Of a stretch of 64,000 bases of DNA, positions 45,075 through 53,968 are shown one piece after another. The notes under the pieces were generated by a model. The model was not told the origin of the DNA. It did not search any database and was given only the letters and a program-made list of their open reading frames with translations. The stretch spans positions 248,001 to 312,000 of the forward strand of contig NVQB01000001.1 in NCBI GenBank assembly GCA_002319075.1, read 5' to 3'. Source of the stretch: Sphingobacteriaceae bacterium. Lineage in GTDB: Bacteria; Bacteroidota; Bacteroidia; B-17B0; Aurantibacillaceae. Every line of letters begins with the position of its first letter. The stretch's first letter is position 1. Position numbers and translations under genes: made by a program.

Positions 45075-45581
45075 ATGCTATTCGAAACAAAAAGACTTTA
45101 CGCAAGACCATTAAAAGAAAATGACGAGGCCGCATTTTTTGATTTGATGAGCAATCCCAATGTTATGCATCCGATTCCTCAAAAAACTTTTAATAAGAAA
45201 GAAAGCTTTGCTAAACTGCATGAGCTTATCTTACTGGAAAAAACATCAGATACAAAAATTTGGAGTCTTTGCGAAAAAGGTAAGCCTGAGCTCATCGGAA
45301 TTTGTGGTGTATTAAAAAATAACGACCAGGAAGATGAAATTGCTTACCGCATTAGAGAAATGTTTTGGGGCAATGGTTTTGGGACAGAAATAGCGAAAGG
45401 ATTAATTGACTATTGTTTTCTTAACTTGAGATCAAGTGCTGTAACCGCAGATGTTTGTATTGATAACAGTAAATCCATAAAAATATTGACTAAATATTTT
45501 ACTGTTAAAAACGAATTTTTTAACGCTGAAGATAATTGCACAGACAGGCGCTACATTTTACGAAAAGAAAACTGGTTATAA
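45075..45581 (+). CDS. GNAT-family N-acetyltransferase (RimJ/RimL type)
   Basis: 168 residues. TKRLYARPLKENDEAAFFDL at the N-terminus is typical, then WSLCEKGKPELIGICGV and FWGNGFGTEIAKGLIDYCF, which is the acetyl-CoA P-loop region (about 97-116). Closest to RimJ/RimL-type acetyltransferases. Substrate unknown. It may be the last cassette of the accessory region; beyond it begin larger signalling genes. Confidence 0.88.
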   Translation: MLFETKRLYARPLKENDEAAFFDLMSNPNVMHPIPQKTFNKKESFAKLHELILLEKTSDTKIWSLCEKGKPELIGICGVLKNNDQEDEIAYRIREMFWGNGFGTEIAKGLIDYCFLNLRSSAVTADVCIDNSKSIKILTKYFTVKNEFFNAEDNCTDRRYILRKENWL

Positions 45582-45689
45582 CATAACCATAAAATGCAGG
45601 CAAGTGAGAAGGACCAATTTTAGAATTCCCGGCCAAAAAATAGTTTTTTTCCAATTACAGCACTTTTCACACCATATCGGTTATTTGAT

Positions 45690-45697
45690 TAATTTTG
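45690..45697 (+). promoter_or_regulatory. -7 box before the PAS/AraC gene
   Basis: TAATTTTG matches TAnnTTTG, 36 bases before the ATG at 45733. No TTG at a suitable distance. Confidence 0.4.
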
Positions 45698-45732
45698 TTT
45701 AAAATCTAACCTTTTTATTGGATCACTAAGTC

Positions 45733-47220
45733 ATGAAGAGACATGAAAATGCTCTTAAGGTTGCTGAGAATACCGACGCCATGCTGGCGTACTGGGATAA
45801 AAATTTGCTTTGTAAATTCGCAAATGCTTCCTATTTAAAATGGTTTGGCATCTCGCCACAGCAGATGATTGACAAGATCACTCTGCCTGAATTGTTGGGC
45901 GAACTCTATGAAAAAAATTTGCCTTACATTCAAGGAGCCCTTGCTGGAAAACCGCAGACTTTTAAACGTGATATCACCCTACCCAACGGAGAACTAAAAA
46001 CAACCATTGCTACTTATAATCCTGAAATCGAAAACGGAATTGTAATTGGATTTTATGTTCATGTGGCGGATATCTCACCTTTAAAAAATCCCTTCGAAGA
46101 CTTTACGACTAAAGAAAATCTGAAAGACCTTTCTGCTTCAGAGGTGCTTCTCAATAAAGTGGAACATACACTTCGAGCGTCTTTGTTTACAGAATTTCCG
46201 GGCATAGAAACGTTGGCAACACTTCACTTTATCTCGGCTACAAAATTAAAACGCGATTTTAAAAAAAGGTATAAGTCCACCATTTTTTCTTATTACCGAA
46301 GCTTGCAAATGCAGATTGCCGAAAAATATTTAAAGGAAAAAATCTACACCAAAAATCAGGTTGCTTCCATTCTTGGATTTGAAAATCCTTCTAACTTTTA
46401 TACCTGTTATCAAAAATACCTCACATCAAAAGCTAAGTTTAAAACGGTTAATCCCGTAGTACTTAGTAAAGACATTTCTACAGAGGAACATTATCAGCTT
46501 TTTATCCATCAGGCGCCCACCGCGATTGCTATGCTGGATAGAAATTTTAACCTGATTGGTGCGTCTCAAAAATGGTTTGAATTTTACAAACACGATAGTA
46601 AGCATGCACTGGGGCAAAACATCACTACACTATTTCCACAAGCAGCCGGAAGATGGGAGGGCCCCTGCATTAAATGCTTACATGGAGAAGTTTGTCGTGG
46701 CGAAGGAGCCTTATCGTGGGAAGATGGGCGCCAAGCCTGGTTACGCTGGGAAATGAAACCCTGGTATGTTAAATCGCAGGAGATAGGTGGGATTATTATA
46801 TTTACCGAAGATATCACTCAGCTAAAGGAACAACTCGAAGAATTGAAGATCCAGGTACAATCCTTTCAACATATCAGCCGCTTTCTAAAAATTGGGACCT
46901 GGGAAAGAAATTTCGATACACAAAAAACCACCTGGAATACCGCAACCAAAGAAATACTCGAACTACCAACTTCTTTCGAACCCAATCTGGCGCCGGCTTT
47001 AAATTTTTACAAAGAAGGAGTTGACCGCGATCGGGCAAAACAACTCTTTGATGACGCGTTTATAAAAGGCACTCCCTTTGATGTAGAAATGAACCTTGTA
47101 ACAGCTTTGGGTAATGAAAAAAAAGTACGGATTGTTGGATTTTCGCATTTTGAAAATGGTATTTGTAAAAGACTCTATGGTACTTTTCAGGAATTAAAAC
47201 CTGTTAAAAAGGTTCGGTAA
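45733..47220 (+). CDS. PAS protein with internal AraC-type HTH
   Basis: 495 residues. PAS at about 8-120, then at about 135-235 an AraC-type double HTH (FPGIETLATLHFISATKLKRDFKKRY, EKIYTKNQVASILGFENPSNFYTCYQKY), then PAS at about 250-370 and PAS at about 385-490. The HTH is in the middle instead of at the C-terminus, and no kinase domain is present. It likely senses a signal by PAS and binds DNA, or relays to the receiver gene that follows at 47349. A Cys cluster (C-I-K-C-L-H-G-E-V-C-R) in the second PAS could bind metal. Confidence 0.85.
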   Translation: MKRHENALKVAENTDAMLAYWDKNLLCKFANASYLKWFGISPQQMIDKITLPELLGELYEKNLPYIQGALAGKPQTFKRDITLPNGELKTTIATYNPEIENGIVIGFYVHVADISPLKNPFEDFTTKENLKDLSASEVLLNKVEHTLRASLFTEFPGIETLATLHFISATKLKRDFKKRYKSTIFSYYRSLQMQIAEKYLKEKIYTKNQVASILGFENPSNFYTCYQKYLTSKAKFKTVNPVVLSKDISTEEHYQLFIHQAPTAIAMLDRNFNLIGASQKWFEFYKHDSKHALGQNITTLFPQAAGRWEGPCIKCLHGEVCRGEGALSWEDGRQAWLRWEMKPWYVKSQEIGGIIIFTEDITQLKEQLEELKIQVQSFQHISRFLKIGTWERNFDTQKTTWNTATKEILELPTSFEPNLAPALNFYKEGVDRDRAKQLFDDAFIKGTPFDVEMNLVTALGNEKKVRIVGFSHFENGICKRLYGTFQELKPVKKVR

Positions 47221-47348
47221 ACCCTACATTTTACAAAGTTATAGCTACCAGCCTGGGCGAAATTATGTCCTCTGCAGCTATAAATAAATCTTCTACGGAG
47301 TCGTCCTGTGAAGCCTTAGAGAGATCTTTACACCTTAACACCTAGTAT

Positions 47349-47795
47349 TTGAAAAAAAATTACTCCTTACCTGCTGCAGAAGATCAGAAGCTTATTGTTT
47401 TTTTAGCGGAAGATGATGAAGACGATGCCTCGCTCTTTGAAGACGCTGTTCTTCACTTTTCGAAACATGCAAGTCTGACTATTCATGAAGACGGTCATTT
47501 GATGATGGAAGCCCTGTTAAAAAAAACGGTAACCCCGGATATTATATTTTTAGACCTGAATATGCCCAGGAAAAGCGGACTGGAGTGTCTTAAAGAGATA
47601 AAAGGAGATAAAGATCTAACACTCATTAAAACGGTTATTCTTTCCACCACTTCTGACGAAAACCAAATTAGACGATGCTTTGATTTAGGAGCCGATCGCT
47701 TTCTGACCAAGCCTTCAAGTATAAAAACGCTGAGAACGTTTATAACAGAGTGCCTCGAATCTGTTAGTGCGCAAAACAAAGGTCTGAAAAATTAA
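47349..47795 (+). CDS. Single-domain response regulator
   Basis: 148 residues from a TTG start at 47349. Receiver with acidic cluster E-D-D (21-23), D69 in FLDLNMP, STTS and Lys in LTKPSS. A longer N-terminal and C-terminal tail than usual. It follows the PAS/AraC gene by about 130 bp, so it may be part of the same response, but transcription linkage is uncertain. Confidence 0.85.
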   Translation: MKKNYSLPAAEDQKLIVFLAEDDEDDASLFEDAVLHFSKHASLTIHEDGHLMMEALLKKTVTPDIIFLDLNMPRKSGLECLKEIKGDKDLTLIKTVILSTTSDENQIRRCFDLGADRFLTKPSSIKTLRTFITECLESVSAQNKGLKN

Positions 47796-47838
47796 ATTCA
47801 AATACCTCTGCTGCCAACTTGTTTTTTGTATTGAACTC

Positions 47839-48228
47839 TTATTGAATCTCTGTTTCTACGCTGCTACTGCCAGAAAGTATTTTGTGCACAGGACAGGCAT
47901 TGGCTATCTTTAAAAACTTATCCAGTTGTTCCAGTTCAAATTTTCCGTGCAGGGTAATTTTTCTTTTGAAAATTACTTTACCCTCGTCTTCGATTAAATC
48001 CACATTAATATCCACTTTTTCAAGAGGCCATTTTTTACGGTCCGCATACATTTTTAAGGTAGCCAAGGTACAAGCAGCCAAAGAGGAGGCTAAAAGTTCT
48101 TTTGGAGAAAACCCTTTGTTTTGTCCACCGCTTTCAACCGGTTCATCTGCTATTACCAAATTACCGGTTGGCGAAACGATTTCAATTTTATAGTGTTCAG
48201 TGCCAATACTTGCTTTAATAGATTCCAT
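47839..48228 (-). CDS. OsmC-family peroxiredoxin-like protein
   Basis: 129 residues. OsmC signature: PKELLASSLAACTLATLKMYA with Cys53 and later ANACPVHKIL with Cys112, the two redox cysteines that reduce organic hydroperoxides. Homologs are cytosolic. It is 5 bp after the ECF sigma gene, in the same leftward direction, suggesting co-transcription and oxidative-stress context. Confidence 0.9.
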   Translation of the reverse strand: MESIKASIGTEHYKIEIVSPTGNLVIADEPVESGGQNKGFSPKELLASSLAACTLATLKMYADRKKWPLEKVDINVDLIEDEGKVIFKRKITLHGKFELEQLDKFLKIANACPVHKILSGSSSVETEIQ

Positions 48229-48233
48229 GGATT

Positions 48234-49466
48234 TTAATGCGTTAGTGCTTGTAAATGTTGTTCGAAGATAAGCTTATCGTTTGGAGATTTACAATATTTT
48301 ATTGCCTCTTTATAATAGTCTGCAGCTTTTTTATTGTTAAGGTTAGTATAAAGATTGCCTAAAAGGCCATAATAAAAATGATTATTACTTAGTCCTATTT
48401 TTTCAGCTTCTTTTATGGCCAGTTCTTTTCCTTTGGCTTTTGATAAAACGTAAGCGCGGTTTAAAGCTACCATGGGCGAAGGGTCTATCAGGACCAACTT
48501 ATTATAGAGTTCCAGGATATTTTTCCATCTATCGGAATTTTCTTGAGGGGTAGCGTGCCAGTATGCTATAGAAGCTTCGAGATGGTATTTTGAAATCTCA
48601 TTTCCCTTAGCACTTTCAATTAAAAAATAGTTCCCCTGGGCAATTAGGTCGCTGTCCCACAAACTTCGGTCCTGCTGATCGTACAGGATACTTTCGCCAC
48701 TTTGTCCAAGCCGGGCCTCGAATCTTGAAGAATGAAAACACATTAAGGACATTAAGGCATTTACCGGCGGGGTATTTGTTTTCGGATGCTCCAAAAGTAA
48801 ATAACAAAGTCGCATTGCCTCTAAACAAAGGTCTTTGCGAATGCTGGTAGTTTGAGTTGTTGAATGATAGCCCTCGTTAAACAAAAGATAAAGTGTAGTA
48901 AGGACATTCTCTAAACGCGAATTAATTTCGTTTGCAGGAGGCAATTCAACTTTTATGTTTTCTTCGCGCAATTTTTCTTTCGCACGAAATAGTCTTTTGT
49001 TGATCGTTTCTTTGTTGGATAAAAAGGCATCGGCAATTTCATCGATTCCAAATCCGCAGAGGATCCGCAAGGCCAAACCAATCTGCGCTTCCACAGGAAT
49101 AAGAGGGTTACAAATAACAAACATCATTTTTAACTGACTATCGCTGATGTTCTCTACTGAAAGATCAATTTCCATTTCCTCCGACACTGTTTGAGTGCCT
49201 TTTAATTCTTCCCGGATTTTTTCAGAAAAAAGTTTGTTGCGGCGAAAATGATCGATGGTTTTATTTTTGGCAACAGTATAAAGCCAGGCCGTTGGATTCT
49301 GGGGAATACCTTTTAAGCCCCAGGTTTCAGAAGCCAGCAGAAAAGTATCGTGGGTAATATCTTCTGCCAATGCAATATGAGCTGTTCCAAATAACTTACA
49401 GAGTACAGAAATGATTTTCCTGTACTCTGATTTAAAAAGCTGTGGAATAAGCTCCTGTTGCTGCAT
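48234..49466 (-). CDS. ECF sigma factor with C-terminal TPR (ECF42-like)
   Basis: 410 residues from the ATG at 49466; the longer frame from 49529 would overlap the next gene. Sigma regions 2 and 4 occupy about 1-190 (HDTFLLASETWG, NPTAWLYTVAKNKTIDHFRRNK, DEIADAFLSNKETINKRLFRAKEKL). The C-terminal 200 residues are TPR-like (ALNRAYVLSKAKG, YGLLGNLYTNLNN). ECF42-type sigmas are genetically linked to YciI-like (DGPF) proteins, and a YciI gene lies upstream. No anti-sigma gene was seen; control may be through the C-terminal domain. Confidence 0.9.
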   Translation of the reverse strand: MQQQELIPQLFKSEYRKIISVLCKLFGTAHIALAEDITHDTFLLASETWGLKGIPQNPTAWLYTVAKNKTIDHFRRNKLFSEKIREELKGTQTVSEEMEIDLSVENISDSQLKMMFVICNPLIPVEAQIGLALRILCGFGIDEIADAFLSNKETINKRLFRAKEKLREENIKVELPPANEINSRLENVLTTLYLLFNEGYHSTTQTTSIRKDLCLEAMRLCYLLLEHPKTNTPPVNALMSLMCFHSSRFEARLGQSGESILYDQQDRSLWDSDLIAQGNYFLIESAKGNEISKYHLEASIAYWHATPQENSDRWKNILELYNKLVLIDPSPMVALNRAYVLSKAKGKELAIKEAEKIGLSNNHFYYGLLGNLYTNLNNKKAADYYKEAIKYCKSPNDKLIFEQHLQALTH

Positions 49467-49471
49467 CTGGA

Positions 49472-49930
49472 TTAAACAGCAAATTGCGAAAGATGATGAT
49501 CCAGATGTTTGTAAAACATATTGTTCCATTGAACCACCGAAAGTGGACCGAAGGAATGAGACACTTTATTATCAAAATGTTTTTCTCCCAGCTCTTGCGT
49601 CTTACGTATATGATCAATCAGGCGCTGTTTCTCGGGTTGGAAATTCCGCGCCTCTTTAATCAAAAAAGCCGGAGCTGTTGGACTGTTTCTTTTGTAAGGC
49701 TTTTCGGTAGTCACCAGGCTCTTAACAAATATCTTTAACATCAAGCGTGTCATGAAGTTTGGTTGTGGATGTTTATTTTCATAAACCAATTCATAAGTCA
49801 CGTTACAATGTGCGAGCATTTGTGCTACGCTCATTTTGCCCCATTGCGGCTGTGTATCGGCTTTGAGGTTTTCAATGCGTGAAACGATTTTTTCTGAGAC
49901 GTCTTTTGTAAAAACATTTGCTAATGCCAT
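49472..49930 (-). CDS. DUF1569 (DinB-like) protein
   Basis: 152 residues. WGKMSVAQMLAHCNVTYEL with His41 and FGPLSVVQWNNMFYKHLDHHLSQF, the histidine pattern of the DinB/DUF1569 four-helix metal-binding fold. Such proteins may be thiol-dependent transferases; activity unknown. It lies 5 bp upstream of the sigma gene, so the two share a transcript with the YciI gene. Confidence 0.88.
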   Translation of the reverse strand: MALANVFTKDVSEKIVSRIENLKADTQPQWGKMSVAQMLAHCNVTYELVYENKHPQPNFMTRLMLKIFVKSLVTTEKPYKRNSPTAPAFLIKEARNFQPEKQRLIDHIRKTQELGEKHFDNKVSHSFGPLSVVQWNNMFYKHLDHHLSQFAV

Positions 49931-49968
49931 TTGGTTTGTAGTTTATAGTTTATAGTTTAAAGCAATTC

Positions 49969-50331
49969 TTAGTTTGTTGCTTTGCGAATTTCTTCCATCT
50001 GCATAACGTCGCGCAGTTCTACGTTTCCGCCTGTTTGCAGAATCGGACAGCCTTCTGCTAATTTTAAAGCTTCGTCAATAGTGTCTGTTTTTACAATAAT
50101 GTAACCGCCAATAATTTCCTTTACCTCTGCATAAGGTCCGCTTGTGACTACATTATTTGGTTTCAGGGTCTTCCCTTCTCTGCCTAATTGATTTGAGCCA
50201 ACGAATTTTCCTTGTGCTGCAATTCCTGCAATCCAGTCCTGCCACAATTTAATGTTGGCTTGCATTTGTTCTGGAGACAATTGTACTGTGGCGTTTGGAA
50301 CCGTTCTGAAGATCATCATAAATTCTTTCAT
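49969..50331 (-). CDS. YciI/DGPF-family protein
   Basis: 120 residues. The family motif appears as VVTSGPYAEVKEIIGGYIIV (usual DGPFxExKE), and WQDWIAGIAAQGKFVGSNQL precedes it. Members are small dimeric proteins of uncertain role that accompany ECF42 sigma factors. First gene of the leftward YciI-DUF1569-sigma-OsmC group. A 38-bp gap to DUF1569 carries repeated tagtttata text. Confidence 0.88.
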   Translation of the reverse strand: MKEFMMIFRTVPNATVQLSPEQMQANIKLWQDWIAGIAAQGKFVGSNQLGREGKTLKPNNVVTSGPYAEVKEIIGGYIIVKTDTIDEALKLAEGCPILQTGGNVELRDVMQMEEIRKATN

Positions 50332-50524
50332 GTTGTTGTTTTTTTAAGTTTATTACTTTGTGAATTGTATCTTCATGACGATCTGCCCTTTCGAAATTGG
50401 ACAAAAAATTTGACAGTTTTTTTAAGCTTCTGTTATCAAAGGCTATGAACCTGAAAATCAGTGGTAATTTCTATAAAAATCAAAAAATTGAGTTTCTTCC
50501 CTGTTCCCAAGAAATCGAAATACT

Positions 50525-50532
50525 TATATTTG
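50525..50532 (+). promoter_or_regulatory. -7 box before a small His/Cys protein
   Basis: TATATTTG lies only 12 bases before the GTG at 50544. No TTG at 17-23 bases upstream was seen. Confidence 0.4.
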
Positions 50533-50543
50533 TGGGATTGATA

Positions 50544-50858
50544 GTGAATAAAATAAGATCCTATATTTCTGTTTTGATGTTTGCATTGCTGCTTTTTCCA
50601 ATGGTGGAAAAAACTTTGCACGACTTTGAACACGTAAATGATATCCATTGCGGGATTAAGGAAGTTCATTATTGTAAAGCAGAACATTTTTGTGCGATTT
50701 GTGATTACGTTTTTTCATCGTCAGCTACTCCACCAAAAACACAAGAACAAGTTTCCGTTTTTTCTACGCATGTTGATTCTTTTAAATCACTACTGGTTTT
50801 TAATACCAAATTATCCCCCAAATTTAAACTCTCTCTCAGAGGACCGCCGATCATCTAG
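50544..50858 (+). CDS. Small secreted His/Cys-rich protein
   Basis: 104 residues from the GTG at 50544, preceded by a TATATTTG box. A hydrophobic N-terminal segment (SVLMFALLLFPMV) is followed by HDFEHVNDIHCGIKEVHYCK and AEHFCAICDYVF, giving a dense His/Cys set typical of metal-binding. Same style as the His-rich protein beside the TonB receptor at 25 kb. Longer upstream reading from 50397 is not supported. Confidence 0.65.
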   Translation: MNKIRSYISVLMFALLLFPMVEKTLHDFEHVNDIHCGIKEVHYCKAEHFCAICDYVFSSSATPPKTQEQVSVFSTHVDSFKSLLVFNTKLSPKFKLSLRGPPII

Positions 50859-51046
50859 TTAATTCAGGTTGATTATTTCCGTTCCGGCGGTTTCTTAAAA
50901 TTATGTGGCGCGATCTTTTTCACCGTCATGTTAATTTTGATTCCTTATAAACTGTTGTACAGAATTGAATGTATTGGCTTGATTTCGTCAATTTACCGGG
51001 GCTAAGTCCTGATTCCGATTATCTAAATATTGAAAAAAAAATTAAA

Positions 51047-51748
51047 ATGAAATTTACTTTTAAACTAGCAGCTTTTACAGCGATACTATTTACACTCATA
51101 TTTGCATCCTGCAAAAAAGATAAAAAAAATACTGAACCAGAAACGCCTCCAACTGCCTCTGAGGACAATGATCCGGAAGTAGTAACAACGGTGCGCATTT
51201 ACATTTGGGACTCAATAACCAATACCAACATCACAGGTTCTCCCTTCACTTTTAAAGATCCTGATGGTGACGGTGGTTTACCCGGAGGATTCTTAAATAG
51301 CGGGACTGATTCTGTTATTACTTTGACAGCGAATACAAGCTATAAAACAAGGCTTGTCATTTTAGACGAAACAAAAAATCCAGCCGACTCAACTTCCAAC
51401 GCTATAGCCACCGACGAAGGCTATGAGCATATGGTTTTTTATAATGGAGATCCTTCGCAAAGCACAACGTCCAGTGGAAACACTATTATAAAATCGGGGT
51501 ATCCCAATTACAGCGTAAAATTAAATGGATCGGATATTCGTCTTCGATATAGCGATTCAGACAATGGCGCAGCTCATGCAAATCCGACAAGAAATATTGG
51601 ATTAGAAACTTTTTTAAAAACCTCGTCTGCAAATACCGTAAAATTTCCATTTATTGTGACGTTACGCCACCAGCCAAACGCAAAAGATGGAACTTATGCA
51701 CCCGGAGAGACCGATGTTTCGATAGCGTTTAAGGTAAAGGTGAATTAA
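51047..51748 (+). CDS. Hypothetical lipoprotein
   Basis: 233 residues from the ATG at 51047 (the reading frame extends upstream, but the signal peptide starts here). Lipobox F-A-S-C at about 18-21, followed by a Lys/Glu/Pro linker. The mature domain contains DPDGDGGLPGGF, a calcium-like Asp-rich loop. In other Bacteroidota similar lipoproteins lie beside TonB receptors or 'type 1 periplasmic binding' genes, but none is here. Function unknown. Confidence 0.75.
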   Translation: MKFTFKLAAFTAILFTLIFASCKKDKKNTEPETPPTASEDNDPEVVTTVRIYIWDSITNTNITGSPFTFKDPDGDGGLPGGFLNSGTDSVITLTANTSYKTRLVILDETKNPADSTSNAIATDEGYEHMVFYNGDPSQSTTSSGNTIIKSGYPNYSVKLNGSDIRLRYSDSDNGAAHANPTRNIGLETFLKTSSANTVKFPFIVTLRHQPNAKDGTYAPGETDVSIAFKVKVN

Positions 51749-51754
51749 ACCAGT

Positions 51755-51792
51755 TCCGGCAACAGGAATTGGATGAAATTCTTGTTGCCGGA
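51755..51792 (+). terminator. Long hairpin between convergent genes
   Basis: TCCGGCAACAGGAATT pairs with AATTCTTGTTGCCGGA (16 bp, one G-U), a 6-base loop. It lies between the lipoprotein and SGNH genes and may serve both. Confidence 0.75.
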
Positions 51793-51799
51793 TCTTAGA

Positions 51800-52744
51800 T
51801 TATTCAATGATCAACTTTTTAGTTGAGATCAATTTATCAGATTTTAATTTAACTATGTAATATCCGGCGGCAAGTCTATATGTACTGAGCTGCATCGACT
51901 GTCCTTTAAAAGTACCTGAGTAAACGATTTCACCACCGGCGTTGTATATTTCTACAACCGATACGGTAGTAGTGTTTTTTCCTTTGAGGTTAATTCCAAT
52001 AACATCTTTAGCCGGATTTGGAAAGAGTGTAAATTCTAAATTGGTTTTTACTTGTGTTGAAATTCCTGTGAGGATTTCAGGCTTCATATTCATTAGCATT
52101 AATTCCACCCACTTTGAATACTGTCTTCCACCTGGATGTAATCCGTCGGAAGCCACATAACTGGTGCTATCTAAACCTTTGCGTGAAATAGGTGTAATAT
52201 CAAAATAGGTAATACCTAAACTATCCGCCAGATGTTTGTTATAATTATTGTACTGATCAATATCTGCGCTAATTTGAGAAGGATTGGGTGTGGATTGTCC
52301 ATAAGGTGTGTAAGCATAGTCAGGAATAGACACAATAAACACATGGCCTTTATCATTGCCGGCATAACGGATAGCAGAATCTACCAAGGCTTTAAATTCA
52401 GTTACATACTGCGAAAAAGGTTTTCCCTGAAATTGATTATTAACCCCGATAAGCAAAGAAACAAGATTATACTGTTGTTGTTGCAGATTTTGTCCCTTAA
52501 TGGCATTAAGCAGATCATCCGTGCGCCACCCTGTAGTTGCAATAATACGCATGGTATCGGTTGTGCAGCCAACTTTAGCAAGAGAATCGCTTAGTTGCAT
52601 GGGCCAACGCTCATTTAAAGCAACACTTTGCCCAATGGTATATGAATCTCCCAAAGAAAGAATACGAAGATGGTGTTTTAAGGAAACCGTTTGTCCAAAA
52701 TCAAGAAGTGGCACTATCAGCAAGGCAAGTAGAAGTTTTTTCAT
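51800..52744 (-). CDS. SGNH/GDSL hydrolase with T9SS type A tail
   Basis: 314 residues. Signal peptide, then SGNH blocks: G-D-S34 (LSLGDSYTIG), G in block II, N102 (LLIGVNNQ) and D200-x-x-H203 (SDGLHPG). The C-terminal 85 residues (LFPNPAKDVIGINL, YNAGGEIVYSG, LAAGYYIVKL) are a type A sorting domain. Likely a secreted or surface esterase/acetylesterase. Substrate unknown. Confidence 0.92.
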   Translation of the reverse strand: MKKLLLALLIVPLLDFGQTVSLKHHLRILSLGDSYTIGQSVALNERWPMQLSDSLAKVGCTTDTMRIIATTGWRTDDLLNAIKGQNLQQQQYNLVSLLIGVNNQFQGKPFSQYVTEFKALVDSAIRYAGNDKGHVFIVSIPDYAYTPYGQSTPNPSQISADIDQYNNYNKHLADSLGITYFDITPISRKGLDSTSYVASDGLHPGGRQYSKWVELMLMNMKPEILTGISTQVKTNLEFTLFPNPAKDVIGINLKGKNTTTVSVVEIYNAGGEIVYSGTFKGQSMQLSTYRLAAGYYIVKLKSDKLISTKKLIIE

Positions 52745-52791
52745 ACTTTACTTAGGCTAATCCTGTGCCAGGCGCCTGGTTTAGAGCTTGT

Positions 52792-53274
52792 TTATTCTGC
52801 CTCGAAGGGTTTGCCCGGAACACCCCATCCCCATTGAGGCATCGGCTCTTCAGGATTCATCTTTAATTCCGTTTCGTTAGAGTTGATAACGGCAATGCGC
52901 GTACCCCACTCTATGTAAGCCACAAAAGCGGAACGAAATTCCGGATCATCCGGCAGCCCGGTTTCATCGGCCGACTCTATTAAAAGAAAAGCCCATTGTT
53001 TTCTGTGCTGTTCTGTAAGGTGTTTTGCTAAATGTTTTTGAATCATTTTAAAATGACTTCCTTCTTCACTGCTGTAAAATCGGGGCCCGCCAAAAACTTC
53101 GGCTACAAAATGAGCAACATGCACCTGGTGTTCGGGCGACATGTGTTTAAAGATCGGTTCAAGCAATTCATCCTTTAAAACCTTTTTATAAAATACATCC
53201 ATTAACTTTTCAAAAGCCTGCATCCCTCCTGCCCATTCGTAAAGCGTTGGAATTGTTTTGTTTTCGTGGTTCAT
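52792..53274 (-). CDS. Group II truncated hemoglobin-like globin
   Basis: 160 residues. LYEWAGGMQAFEKLMDVFYKKV and LLEPIFKHMSPEHQVHVAHF are the A-E helices, FGGPRFYSS the EF turn; the proximal His is probably His81 in MIQKHLAKHL. The C-terminal PQWGWGVPG tail is longer than in typical truncated hemoglobins. Such proteins bind O2 or NO. Confidence 0.88.
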   Translation of the reverse strand: MNHENKTIPTLYEWAGGMQAFEKLMDVFYKKVLKDELLEPIFKHMSPEHQVHVAHFVAEVFGGPRFYSSEEGSHFKMIQKHLAKHLTEQHRKQWAFLLIESADETGLPDDPEFRSAFVAYIEWGTRIAVINSNETELKMNPEEPMPQWGWGVPGKPFEAE

Positions 53275-53329
53275 GTATTGAAATTAAGAAATATTCGTAA
53301 GCCTAAAACTCTGATGAAATTAATTAAAT

Positions 53330-53337
53330 TATTTTTG
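53330..53337 (+). promoter_or_regulatory. -7 box almost abutting the DUF4180 ATG
   Basis: TATTTTTG ends 4 bases before the ATG at 53342, so the transcript would be nearly leaderless if this is the promoter. No TTG was seen upstream. Confidence 0.35.
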
Positions 53338-53341
53338 TGGG

Positions 53342-53713
53342 ATGGACTATGAATTAAGAACAGTTGGGAAAGTGACCGTAGCAGAACTAAAATCAGAGGC
53401 TATCGTCCTTAAAAGTGTTGAAGATGCCCTTGACTTACTGGGCAACGCTGGCTACCAGGGAGCTACACACATTATTATTTTTGAGAAAAATATCAGCCCT
53501 GATTTCTTCGATCTCAAAACCGGCTTTGCCGGAGAACTACTTCAAAAATTTTCTACTTACAGCATGCGCCTTTCTATAATTGGCGATTTTTCAAAATTTG
53601 AAAGTAAGAGTCTCAGAGATTTTATCTACGAAAGTAACACAGTTGGTAAGATCAATTTTCTTAGATCAATGCAAGAAGTGGAAGAAAAAATTTTGAGTAT
53701 CTTTGGACAATGA
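53342..53713 (+). CDS. DUF4180 protein
   Basis: 123 residues. DALDLLGNAGYQGATHIIIFEKN, KTGFAGELLQKFSTYSMRLSIIGDFSKF and SLRDFIYESNTVG match the DUF4180 pattern. Function unknown. Overlaps the next gene by 4 bp (ATGA), so they are translated together. Confidence 0.88.
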   Translation: MDYELRTVGKVTVAELKSEAIVLKSVEDALDLLGNAGYQGATHIIIFEKNISPDFFDLKTGFAGELLQKFSTYSMRLSIIGDFSKFESKSLRDFIYESNTVGKINFLRSMQEVEEKILSIFGQ

Positions 53714-53964
53714 AATTAAAACGTCCGAATAAAGCTCTTGAACAAAAAATACAACAGGTTGTAAAAGGAATGATGTGCCCTGTGCATAACAAGCCTGCCA
53801 AAATAACCATGGAGAGCGAGAATGAAGAGGTTGTTATTGAAGCCTGCTGCCCCTTCTTTAAAAAAGACGTTATGGTTGTTGGTGAACGTATGCGCAAAGA
53901 TTTTCTTTATAAAGATGAAAAAACAAGAGAACGTTTAGAAAGAGAAAGAAAAAAGAATCTCTAA
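53710..53964 (+). CDS. Small Cys-containing protein coupled to DUF4180
   Basis: 84 residues. MCPVHNKPAKIT and IEACCPFFKKDVM hold three cysteines plus a His, suggesting metal or thiol chemistry. The C-terminus is charged (RERLERERKK). Not recognised. It starts in the ATGA overlap of the DUF4180 stop and ends 4 bp before the convergent Omp28 gene. Confidence 0.65.
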   Translation: MKLKRPNKALEQKIQQVVKGMMCPVHNKPAKITMESENEEVVIEACCPFFKKDVMVVGERMRKDFLYKDEKTRERLERERKKNL

Positions 53965-53968
53965 GTAA

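Noticed and set aside
38000-45600. Integrase or transposase gene in the accessory region
   Set aside because: No tyrosine recombinase, DDE or serine recombinase motif seen in any frame.
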